Source: Rhizopus sp. PT2906 (Eukaryota; Mucoromycota; Mucoromycetes; Mucorales; Rhizopodaceae). Taken from it: a stretch of DNA of 64,000 nucleotides. The notes below the pieces were generated by a model. That model ran no database searches. It was not told where the DNA came from and saw nothing but the letters and a program-made list of their open reading frames with translations. Made by a program: the position numbers and the translations under genes. The DNA lies in contig JAMYHX010000006.1 of assembly GCA_025529335.1 (NCBI GenBank), positions 124,001-188,000 of the forward strand, written 5' to 3'. Shown piece after piece: positions 42,648-52,881 of the stretch. Within the stretch, counting starts at the first letter, position 1. Each line of letters starts with the position of its first letter.

Positions 42648-43640
42648 ATGACAACACAAAATTCTATTTCCACTTCATCCTCAAGCATCGTTCACCCTTG
42701 CAATCTTTGTTCTGAACAATTTGATGGTGCCGATAAGCTAGCACGTCACAAATGGCGAAAACATGTCAATGCAGTCCAAGTGATTCATGAAGGCATCAGT
42801 AAGTTTTTATTTATTTCTTTAGCGAGTGCAAACGCAAGCTTATGAATTGATATTTTGTAGCTATTGTTTACAGTAAAACTGAAAATGAATATATATGCCC
42901 AATCGATAAATGTAACCGAACGTACAAATCAGCGAACGGATTTCCGTCACACCTCAACGCAGCACACAATGCAAGTTTGTCAACAGTGTCTAAATTAACT
43001 GACGATGACAACTAAAGTGAAGATGAAGAACTAAGTCTCCCCTTGTTAAATATGATCAAACAATGGTCACATTTGGGCGAAACACATGCGATTGATAATG
43101 AAATGCTCGAGCCAACAACTTTGAATTATGAAGAGACTATATTGAGTGCACCCGACGCGCTACATGCTGATGCAAAAGTGAAAAAAAAAAAAAAAAAAAA
43201 AAACGAAAAATCTTGCTAAGCGAATGTGGCGGATGGGCGCCGACGTCAATCCAATCATTCAATCCACCACATACGCATTATGTCTTGGGCGACGCAACCA
43301 TCATCAGAAGTATCGCAGCGACACAACTAAAGGGGAAATTTGATCTGGTTTTGACCAATCAATTACGAACCAACGATCTATCAAACGCAGTACTGTCTCA
43401 ACCAACCATGGAGACGTACTTGAAACACACATTGCACTCGCATCGTTTTTTTTTTTTTTTTTTGCAATCAGTTTGCGCACAGAAAATACGAACCTATATC
43501 AACCGAATTGATTTCGTTTATCAACGAAGACTGGCATTTATGTCCACAAATGCGATATGCCGTTGCTACTCTTTTTGCTGGAGCAATAACTATGGACCCT
43601 CATCAAATACTTGCAAGAATTGGCAAACATTGTGACAGGT
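42648..43640 (+). pseudogene. Broken two-finger C2H2 zinc-finger gene
   Basis: Two spliced exons (42648-42798, 42861-43015) encode 101 residues with two C2H2 fingers: CNLCSEQFDGADKLARHKWRKH and CPIDKCNRTYKSANGFPSHLNAAH. A TAA at 43013-43015 stops the frame in an acidic stretch, but the frame stays open and protein-like beyond it (SEDEELSLPLLNMIKQW) until an A-tract of about 22 bases at 43181-43203, after which another frame carries on (ECGGWAPTSIQSFNPPHTHYVLGD). A T-tract at 43446-43463 breaks it again. It could also survive as a short two-finger protein. It is bounded by transposon relics and may be repeat-derived. Confidence 0.5.
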
Positions 43641-43869
43641 TTCCTTGAAGAATGCTAATTCCATCGTTGCAAAAAGAATTGAGGAACGGTTTACGCAGTC
43701 AAGCTGAACATTTTTTTTATTGTTAAATCCTCAATGGATCCCTGATAATCCACCACCTATTTGATGGTTTGATCCATTATTAACCATCCAAAATAAATCA
43801 AATAGATGGTATTTCTTTCATTCATGCGATAGTTATTTCTTTTCAGCAATGTCTTTCACCTTGTCAATT

Positions 43870-45004
43870 AAAAATCATTCTCCTCCGACTGCAAAGCAGC
43901 CAAAACTCTTCATTTTTACCAAGATACACACATCAATATCCTCGAGAGTGAATATACTTTCCTATATCAGCTGAGCTATGGATAGGAGCATTATCCATAA
44001 CGAGATAATGCCCTTTCATTTCTGGATACTTGTCCATTTCATCAAGAGCTGCCTTTAAAAAGCTCAGATAATGCCCTGTCACTGTTCCTATGCTGTAACC
44101 ATTGGCCGCGTTTTCAAGCTTTCTCTTTTTGGTTCGTTTTGTAACTCTCAAGCTGACATTAATTAAGCCACTAGCAGATATGCCACCTAAAATCGATGTT
44201 GCGTTCGCTTTTGTTGTGGGTACTGTAACTATAGCAGGAGTTCCTTTCTTTGACCAAGCCATACCTCGTTTCAAATTGATGTGAAAGGCTGATTCATCAA
44301 GAAAGACACAATTCGTTGTGAAATCCAGGTCTGTCTGATGCCACTTTTGAACCCAGTCATATCTTTGTTGGATCTTTTCTTCGCTGTGCCTTTTCACAAG
44401 TTGAAACTGTGCTTGCTTAAGGAATAGATTACATTGTATTGTCATGAAGTTGTAAACAATGCTACGAGAAACATTAAGATCTGCAAAATTTTGCGCTAAA
44501 CTTTTTGCCACATCAGTTACAACAGCAGAAGGGTTCTCATCAATGTAGTTGAGAAGAAACTGCCTATGTTCTTCCTCAAGAATACGACGCCGACCTGACT
44601 TTTTCTTCTTCTCGAAGATGCTTTCAGGGTCCTCGTAATAACGTTTGACCCATCTCTGCGCAGCTCGGACATAAATACCTAGTTGTCTCGCAGCAGCAGA
44701 AGCATTCAAGCATTTTCTGAAAAATAAATGAAAAAAATCTAATCTTGCCTTGATCAGAGTAAACTGTGTAACACCTCTTATTGCGTAGCTTCATATCAAC
44801 ATCTTCATTGTTCCTTTCATCAGTAACTGGAAGCATTACGGGATTAGATGGTCTTTCCGGAGGTTTATTCAATAGGAATTGAGTACGAGAACTTATTGTT
44901 TCGATAGGGAATAACTCCTCATCAATAGCAAGATCTATGGGTTTAGCTCCATTCTCATCAACAACATGTCCTTGTTCATTTTTGTAAAGAAGTTGCATAT
45001 CCAT
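43870..45004 (-). pseudogene. Tc1/mariner-like transposase with frameshift and lost 3' end
   Basis: The best preserved of three copies. From ATG 45004 the product begins MDMQLLYKNEQGHVVDENG. A run of seven T (minus strand; 44731-44737) carries one base too many, throwing the frame off; the true frame resumes with NASAAARQLGIYVRAAQRWVKRYYEDPESIF (helix-turn-helix), NVSRSIVYNFM, then the catalytic domain with VFLDESAFHIN (first Asp), MAWSKKGTPAIVTVP and HYLVMDNAPIHSS (second Asp). It stops at 43933 after IHSRGY; the following region lacks the PPYSPELNPIE-type block with the third acidic residue. It is therefore inactive. No inverted repeats were recognised at its ends. Confidence 0.88.
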
Positions 45005-45336
45005 TCTGAATGTCTGTAAAATAAACTATAAACAGGGAAAAGAAACCAAAGGAAACAACGAAAAATCGCCCTTCTTTTATAACAATAAAATGCCAAGAAT
45101 TTTTATTGAATATTACTAAGCGACATGTAGAAATAGACGAGGTTCCTGACACGTCAACACGTCTTTATTTTAGGATCAGTCAACATCAACTCAAATTCAG
45201 CGACTTTACTTTCTGAAATGACTGTAATGCTTTAAAGCAAAAATACTACGTGCCCACTTGGGTTTAATAAAAAAGATTGTTTAACCGTAATACTTTGAAG
45301 TATAAGAAATTTTGGCGGGGAGGCTCAATAAAAATT

Positions 45337-45364
45337 TGTGTAGATTTCTGTAGAAATCTACACA
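45337..45364. repeat. 28-base palindrome
   Basis: TGTGTAGATTT and its inverted copy AAATCTACACA flank CTGTAG. Related strings recur at about 45624-45645 and 45660-45690 (GTAGATTTATGTAGAA and GTATATTTCTGTAGAA). This may be a hairpin or the worn end of a mobile element next to the Tc1-like relic; no function is known. Confidence 0.4.
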
Positions 45365-45757
45365 CCAAAAAACAAGGTTCAGCATTTCCCCTCTTTCTTT
45401 ACAGCTATTACTACTTCATACCCATTATGCAAATAGCTTAAATACAAGAAACTTGTTTAATACTTTGGAAGTTATTTATTATAGTTATATTTATGAAATC
45501 ATTTATATAAAAAGGCTTAGTTTGCCTTCTTTGTCATCTTTGTGAGCTTTCAGCTTGCCCCTTCCCTTTTATGATACAAAAATTTAAAACGCAGTCATAT
45601 CTTTGAAGTTTGTGTAAAAACATGTAGATTTATGTAGAATCATTTAGGTTTGCGCATAAAAGTGTATATTTCTGTAGAAAATGTAGATTCGAACTCAAAA
45701 TTTCCTACAAAATAGTTCGCGTTTTTAATGTACTCTGTACTGTGTCTTTGAAATTTT

Positions 45758-46650
45758 TTAAAACCCCAGTACCACATCTATACCGTTCACAATAAACTTG
45801 TCCAGTTTTTCAAACGCTATGATACACGACTCATTATCGGCTAAGAAGTCGTGGATTGTGTAGATGGCTCTCTTTTTTACACTTGAGCTTGAACTAGGTG
45901 TTGCAGAACATGACTTCATATTTGAGCTGGTAGGCGAAACTGGACTGCTGAACTGCTGTACTTCAGCTTGAACTGTTCGTGACACTGCTCGCGAGTAAGC
46001 CATTACCGTGCCAACCTGTAAAAACACATTAACCTCTCATAGCCTTTTATTACTGCTTATACTTACGAATACTGCTTGTCGTTCGTTGCTGCTCGATAGT
46101 ACTGCGGGAATATCCTGCTGAAAGGTCTTTTGGATGAACATTGGATTTCTTTAATATATATTCTTTTTAGATCAGTTTACCTCCAGAGATTTGACTTATT
46201 GTTTTAATTCTCTTGACAGATTCCGGTTTTGGGACTGCAACCATTGTAAGTCTGAGAGAAAGTCTCTTCGCAAAATTGCTGTAGTCAGGTCTTCCTCTTT
46301 TTGGGCTCTATTTGCAAAATAGCACTGAAAGTTCCACTACTTAGGGGGCACTTTGGAGAAGTAGTCTCTGTTGTTTTCAGCTTTGTTATTGAAAAAGGCA
46401 GTTAAGTCGACGACATTATTTATAAAAAGAGAAGCTGCGTGTTGTTAAATTAGATGCGTAAGCGTTTTATAGAGGTAGAGAATCTATGACTGCTATTTAT
46501 ACTATTGTCGTCAATGTGAATATTGTTGTCAGTATGCTTATTACTATTTTCATCAGATGAGATAGAGGAATGTAAAGTAGAATGTATGCTCTACTGTAAG
46601 ATTATACTCGAGTTATTATAATGATTATCTCATCAAACACGTCAGTCTCT
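45758..46650 (-). pseudogene. Uncharacterised gene, probably broken
   Basis: Coding pieces on the minus strand: a start like MNQVYQEETDVFDE near 46670, the duplicated block at 46554-46626, CYFANRAQKEEDLTTAILRR and DFLSDLQWLQSQNRNLSRELKQ (about 46220-46330), MFIQKTFQQDIPAVLSSS (about 46080-46145), a good intron (GTAAGT to TACAG, about 46019-46066), and the last piece (GTVMAYSRAVSRTVQAEVQQF, Ser-rich, FEKLDKFIVNGIDVVLGF) ending at 45758. Stops occur after LKQ and SIILQ unless further introns remove them. I do not recognise the family. Its 5' end has an inverted copy at 42.35 kb. Confidence 0.4.
46554..46626. repeat. Right arm of an inverted duplication
   Basis: Inverted partner of 42354-42426; 69 of 73 positions agree. 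It lies inside the presumed 5' exon of the broken gene at 45758-46650, about 4.2 kb from its partner. Confidence 0.65.
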
Positions 46651-46767
46651 TCTTGGTACACTTGATTCATGATGGTTATTTCACTGTAATGATAATAAGC
46701 ATGTATCGTATTACTTTTCAAGCAAGAAAATATAGCATCATTACTTTATTTCAGTCACATCAGCAGT

Positions 46768-48363
46768 TCATTTATGGTTCATGGCTGAATTTTTCCTTTT
46801 GGCTTTCTCATAACCATGAAGCGCATTCATATAATGCTTATCAGGACCTACAATGAACTTGTATTCTCTGTGTATCTTACATAAATCATTTGACTTATAC
46901 TTGTCAATGGCTTTTTGATACCACTCCATTGCTTCTTCATAGTCTTGACATACAACAGTGCCATCGTAATACATATTTCCCAAGCTTATCATGCCCCAAG
47001 CACAGCCTTCCCTAGCGGCTTTGAGGTAGCAGCTCAGGGCTTTTGCATCGTTCTGCTCCACACCGCGCCCGTAAGCATACATATAGCCAGTCAACTCTGT
47101 AGCACAAGATAGACCCATCTTAGAGGCCTTGTTTAAATATTCTAGAGTTTTTTGATCGTTTCTCCCTACACCATCGCCATAGAAATAAATCTCGGCTATT
47201 CTATACAGGGCCCTTGCGCTACCCTTATTACTGGCTTGATGGTAGTATTCTATAGCCTTTTGGTAGTTTTGCTCTACACCACAGTCATAATTATACATCA
47301 GACCAATAGCGTATACAGCATCAACGGATCCTATACTAGCGGCAATTTCATAGCGCTTCTTTGCTTCGTCATAGTCCTGCTTCACGCCGACTCCATACAT
47401 ATACATTTGTGCAATATCATATGCAGCATTGGCGCTTCCTTTCTTTGCAGCCATTTCGTACCATGCCTTAGCTTTTCCATAATCACCCATATTGAAGCAA
47501 TATTTGGCGACATCAAAAAGGTTGTCAGCAGGGTCTTCGTGCTTGAACTTTCCAGGATGCTTTACAACGTTTGGCATGTCTGCTGCTTCTACCTCTCCCA
47601 GTTGCTTCTTCACATCGTGCTTAACAGCATGTATGAAACCGAGTAGTCCAATTGAATCTGGACGGTCGTTAGGGTCATGTTGCCAACAGGCCTCAATAAG
47701 CTTTCTGTAATGAGGCGGCGTGTCAAGTGGAAAGAGATCGCGAGAGCCTCCGAGTACGCATTCTTTGAGAAACTCAGTGTCCTTTGCACTTTTATGCGGA
47801 TAGGCTTCATCGACAAATATTTCCCATAGTATGATTCCAAGACTAAAGATGTCAGACTTGAAGGAAGGAGGGTCGCCTTTAAGCAATTCTGGGGCCATCC
47901 AACGAGAAGCGTCTTCAGAAGCCGAATTGCTAGCTGTATAGTCTGATCCAACTTTAATTACACCAACACCTTGAAACTTTGGGGTATTATTCTCATCCAA
48001 GATAATGCTTGAAGACGTTAGGCTACAGTGAACAAGATTATGGCAGTGAAGATAAATCAGACCAGAAACAATGGGTTCAGCCAGCTTCAAGCACTCTAAA
48101 AACGTTAGCTTTCTAAACTTGAGAAAGTCGAATAGGCTGCTTCTTTTTGAATGGTTAGTGATAATGAAAGCTTTATTATCGTACACCAAGGTAGTGTAGG
48201 TTTTATGGACATATTCATCAGACAAGTCTCCAAGTATATCCATGTCTTTGTTCCAATCATCGCCGAGATCTTTCAAAGGAATCTCCTTTATGAAAGCATC
48301 CTTTCCATCCAATTTACATTTGAACTCTTGGTATTTCTTAGGCCCCTTTTTAGGCTTTTGCAT
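46768..48363 (-). CDS. Pseudokinase with Sel1-like repeats
   Basis: Single-exon gene, 531 residues. Residues about 15-275 have a protein-kinase fold: DAFIKEI (Lys26, the ATP-anchoring Lys), a hinge region near FIITNHS, WMAPELL and SDIFSLGIILWEI, and DPNDRP. Key catalytic residues are lost: the HRDLxxxN loop reads HCSLTSSS (residues 112-119), without Asp and Asn, and DFG reads GVG (132-134). It is therefore probably a pseudokinase. Residues about 290-480 hold five or six Sel1-like repeats (for example AKAWYEMAAKKGSANAAYDIAQMYMYGVG), a scaffold for protein contacts. Kinase-plus-Sel1 proteins are abundant in arbuscular mycorrhizal and related fungi and occur in amoebae. A signalling scaffold role is inferred. 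Confidence 0.8.
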   Translation of the reverse strand: MQKPKKGPKKYQEFKCKLDGKDAFIKEIPLKDLGDDWNKDMDILGDLSDEYVHKTYTTLVYDNKAFIITNHSKRSSLFDFLKFRKLTFLECLKLAEPIVSGLIYLHCHNLVHCSLTSSSIILDENNTPKFQGVGVIKVGSDYTASNSASEDASRWMAPELLKGDPPSFKSDIFSLGIILWEIFVDEAYPHKSAKDTEFLKECVLGGSRDLFPLDTPPHYRKLIEACWQHDPNDRPDSIGLLGFIHAVKHDVKKQLGEVEAADMPNVVKHPGKFKHEDPADNLFDVAKYCFNMGDYGKAKAWYEMAAKKGSANAAYDIAQMYMYGVGVKQDYDEAKKRYEIAASIGSVDAVYAIGLMYNYDCGVEQNYQKAIEYYHQASNKGSARALYRIAEIYFYGDGVGRNDQKTLEYLNKASKMGLSCATELTGYMYAYGRGVEQNDAKALSCYLKAAREGCAWGMISLGNMYYDGTVVCQDYEEAMEWYQKAIDKYKSNDLCKIHREYKFIVGPDKHYMNALHGYEKAKRKNSAMNHK

Positions 48364-51300
48364 GGCTTTACTTTATGAACAAAAGTAAAAAGGAGGAAAT
48401 AAAGGAACTCGCTTTTCGAAACAAAATAACGTTGCACATTATATGCATCCGGTTCTATTTAAAGTCAGTTTAAGTTAATCAAAATAAAAGCCCAAAACAT
48501 TATTAGTGAGATAACCAATGACACTCTTTCTTGGCCCAAATATTGTTGATTCTTGACACTTCTTTTTTTTTTTTTGGAAGCTATTGATCCTTTCTCGACA
48601 TCGCAATTCGTTGGTATGGATACTAATAGTAAAAATCGAATGTTTTTCTTTAGAAACAACTTTTTGCTACTGATAACTCATAGGCTGATCGTCTTGGCGC
48701 TCCTTGGAACAAAGCGTTTTACGCCGTGCTCTTCTTCTTCCAGAAGCATTGTTTTTTTATTGGATACATCTGGCAGTCATACAAGCTGATTGTCAATCCT
48801 TGTTCATATACATTGGCGAAAGCTGTTGCTTTGCTTTGTTGGTTTTAGTGTCAAGCTCAGTCTCTCATTAAACAATAAACGGATACATCAAATAATTGCA
48901 ATTAGTATCATTATCTCTCAGGAGCTTCCGATATGTTATACACATCAGCGCACAAAGGATACAACTTTTATTTAGCACCAATGCGGTAATCATCTCGAGG
49001 ATTCTGATTGAATTTTGCAGCAGGGTTACATTCACGGTATACTTAACAAGTTTCAATTGATCATTGTCAGTATTGTCACTTGTTAGAAACTTTTCGACAT
49101 ATGCTGTTTGACTATGACCACAAAGCTAACGTATGTAATTTCCTAATTCCTCGTTAATTCACGTGCCTCACCTTCAAGTGACGATTTCATCGATATATCT
49201 GTTTATGCCCTTCTTTGACTCTAGATCATTTCATTATCATATAGTATAGCAATCCTGTCTCGATTCTTGATAAGTTAGGCTTGTTTGGGCACGCAGTATC
49301 GGTTAGTCATTGGAATAGCCATTTTCGTAGTTGCATGATTATCACTACGCTTCCTTCTTAATATACATGTACAAACAGTAAGCCTTATTTGCTTAGAAAA
49401 CAATTACCAATTCTTTGTCTACTATTAAAAACGATAGCTCTTCTTTGATCGTATTGCAGCAACAGACTACAACAAAAAGCACAATATCACTATCGTAATA
49501 TTTAAGAATGACCCGGTGCCACCTTTTCAAACCCTTTATTCATTTCGTTTGTTCGGAGTGTCAACCGTACAATAAAGGATCGACGTTAAGAAGAGATTGC
49601 TTTATATGCTACTTCCTTTAACCTTTGTCACTTTACTTTCTACTCATGCATAAATCTTTTATGTGTGTACGATAACTATTTATTATCCGTTTTGTAGTGT
49701 TTGGAAAGAAATCAAAAAAAACTAAAATAGGGTTAATGCAACCATGGGAAACTGTGTAACTTTGTGCCCAACTACAACTGTTTGATGATAATCAAAGAAA
49801 TTTACCTAAAAATAGAGCAGAAAAGAAGGGAAAAGGATAGAAAAGAACAAAGAGAAACAAGAGTGATTAAGCGTGCCTGAACAGAAGAAGTGATTGCCGT
49901 GATTGAAGAAGAAGAAGAAGAAGAAGAGAAGATTGTCGCCGTTTTTGAAGAGGACAAAGAGGTAGACGTATTCATCATGATTGAAGAGATGAATTCGAAG
50001 AATGTCACCATGAAAATGTATGCTAATGGCAACGCTCATATGCATGAGGCTGGAAGTCAGATGAAATGCCTCAAGAGGAAGAGACGAAAAGAGGATAACG
50101 AAGTTGAAGCGGAAGGTAAGTGATTAAGTTAATGCACGGTATGATTATCATCGACATTAATAACAATTTCATACGGCAGCTTTTTCAAGAAGCAAGTGCT
50201 GGTCTCCTTCGTGGATGTCTGGAGCTAGATTAATTTTAGTGTATAATTCATTCCTCAGTACACACCACTCATCGCGACGTGCGATGCTTTAATAAAAAAG
50301 CAAACGCCGGTATTTGCAGAATGACTGTCCTTCGAGGTGGTGGGTGGGTTTGGTTTCCTAAATAAGTTCTCCTATTGGATCTTGGTTCTTCTTCTCATGT
50401 ATCTGATGATATGGCTAACCTATGATCTTTGCAAGCACGAAAATGGTGAATGTAATCTCATTATCGCATATCTTCCTTTGATCTATTTATTATAGGTGCT
50501 AGCTGATTGTGTCTGTTCTCATTCGCTTGATTGCTTCAAGACTCAAGATTAGCTCACATTCATTTATCGTCATTCATCACTTTCATTGATCTTTTCATTT
50601 GGAGCACCTTCTCACACTGAACATAATATGCTCTAACGCCTCTTCTTATTTAGACATTTACATAAATCCCACTTCTTCTTCTTCTTCTGCTACTTTTGTA
50701 TGCCTATCTCGTATGCCATTACCACTCTTTTGTCCTTGTCCTTGGTTTGGTTTATACCTTTGACTATAGATCATTTCGTTTGCTTCTTCTAGGGGCTTCC
50801 TTAGGTCTGTATCAATGACCTTCTCTTTACTGATATCCATTATTGCTCCCTGGTTGACTACATGCAAATAGCACTCTCAAATGTATCCATATCTCAAGTT
50901 TCAGTCTGTAGCTGCTCTCTCATTTTATTGTATTCAAGACTCCTTCTGTCTATTACTTTTTAAATTTTCTGCAGTATTCAAGGCTCTTTTTCATATTTGA
51001 AAAGGTAAGCAGCCTGATTAGCTCATAATAGGTCGCATCACGCATCATTGATATTCATATATAATCTCCTCTCGAACACTAGTGTGGCTCTATAGCATTC
51101 TAAATAAAATCTGCTATGAGTCCTATACTTCCTTTTGTCTTTTATTGAGCTCTTTCTTAGTTTATGACTACTTTATACCCATTATTCTACTTTTTTAAAG
51201 ATTTAGACAATGATTCCCATGCTAAAGACAGTTTATCAGTGTGGAGTACAACGAAATGTGCAAGAATTGGACGTATCATTCTGCAATTTTGTTCAAGAGA

Positions 51301-51650
51301 TAATAGCTCGTAATCTTGTCAAAATGTGTTCACTCTTCAACATGGAATACTTTATTTTTATAGATCTTACTGTCATCAGCCATCCTCTGCTTCTCTTAAT
51401 TAAAATGAGCATAGTCGTATGTAGGCTTGATTAAAAACGTATTATGAAACACAAAGACTTCTTTATCAAACTAAAGATCGTATCTACCGAGAAAAGGAAA
51501 GTTTTACCTTATCAATCCTTCTCTCTCTCTCCTTTTCCTTCTTTCCTTCTAGAAACAACACTCTCAATTTACCAATTAAAAAAAAATTCTCTTTTTGGAT
51601 TGTATCTAATTTCACATCGTATATCGAGTTGATTCCTTCCTTTCCCTTTT
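48364..51650. other. Long stretch without a supported gene
   Basis: About 3.3 kb of AT-rich DNA. Open frames are short and mostly T-rich or repeat-driven. A plus-strand frame at 49890-50123 starts with a run of eight Glu codons from a GAA repeat and ends in KRKRRKEDNE just before a GTAAGT, so it could be an isolated exon; a minus-strand frame at 50658-50867 reads MHVVNQGAIMDISKEKVI and may be a remnant. Neither can be joined to anything. No transposon ends were noticed. Confidence 0.4.
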
Positions 51651-52364
51651 TTATTGTTGAAGTTGAACTATAAAAGACCAAGTACCAGCAACAGCAGCAC
51701 AAATAGCAGCGGAGATTCCAGCAGCTCTAGGACCTAGAATAGGATCAAGTCAGATAATGGTTCCCTCATAATATGTATTCATCTTACCTGCAGTTGATTT
51801 AAAGATTGCACCAGCAATTCCACCAGCTGCCACGCTATTCAATGTATCATGGGTTCCTCTGGTATAACCAATTAAGGAGTTTGTTCCGTTATACACCATG
51901 GCAATAACACCCACAGCATTACCAACACCAGGACCTCTTCTAGTGATTGTATTCAATGTGGTATTCAAACGAACTTTAAAGGCACCTGAGCTCTTTTTGA
52001 GACCTTCTGCCATACCATAAGCACCACCAAGGGTCAAACCAGCCAGATAGGTAGTACCCGTACCATAACACAAATCGTCAGACCAGCCACGGGAAGGTGT
52101 GAAGCCAGAGGAAGAACCGACGGGTGCGCTATCTTCTATTTGCAAAAAATCGAGACCCTGGAGTGACATGGGTTGAAGACGGTTTGAATCGAGTGTGATT
52201 GAGGACATAAAGTCAGGCATCTTTTCATAACCACTTTCTTCATGACCAAATGATTCTTCAAAACTGGTTGATTGGCCGGTAGGTGAGTACAAGTCATCAA
52301 GATCTTGAGTTTCCTCTGGTTTGGGGGTATTGTTGCTGTTAGATCCAAAGCCGAAAATGCCCAT
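51651..52364 (-). CDS. TIM23: Mitochondrial inner-membrane translocase subunit TIM23
   Basis: Two exons (52364-51788, 51733-51651) give 219 residues. TIM23 forms the presequence channel of the inner membrane. The hydrophilic, acidic intermembrane-space half (residues about 1-100) is followed by the four-helix Tim17/22/23 domain: DDLCYGTGTTYLAGLTLGGAYGM, LNTITRRGPGVGNAVGVIAM, and SVAAGGIAGAIFKSTAG with the conserved GxxxG patterns and the RxGxxxG block. The intron lies near the C-terminus. The ATG and the divergent sirtuin gene are about 0.5 kb apart, with a GT/TG-rich stretch at 52620-52660. Confidence 0.92.
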
Positions 52365-52881
52365 ATTAAAAATAATAAAAAGAACAGGAAAGTATAGCCT
52401 GGATATAACAAAAAAGCTACGCCTTAAAAAAGTGACGTTTTTTTATCTTTCCGACCTGGATCTAAAAAACATCACTTTTTTATGCTTTGCTGTGCAAGTG
52501 TGTGTACATGTGTGTATCTACTATAAGGATCATGGGCAGATAGGTTGGCATGGCTACAAGTCAAGTGTGAAAGAAGGGAAAAGGGAGAGATCAATGGATC
52601 ATTTCAATTTATATACACATGTATGTATATATATGCGTGAGTGTGTGTGTGTGAGTGCAATAACATATCATCCTAATAGTTTAACAAAGATAATAGTTTA
52701 GATGCTGCTTGAAAAAGAAAAGCTATTCTTTCTATTATTGCTATTGCATAGTATTAAGCAAGACTTATGTATGTGAGAGAACAGCATATCCCCTATAACC
52801 CTTGCATACACAGTCACACCAACTTTTTTTTTCTCTTTTTCTTTTCTTACCCATTTTTTCCTTAAAAGGGTATTATTACTG

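Noticed and set aside
45640..45700. tRNA B-box-like string GAGTTCGAATCTAC on the minus strand
   Set aside because: No A box, anticodon arm or acceptor stem could be folded around it.
49890..50123. Glu-rich open frame as a gene
   Set aside because: Driven by a GAA repeat, no start context and no joinable exon; kept only as a remark.
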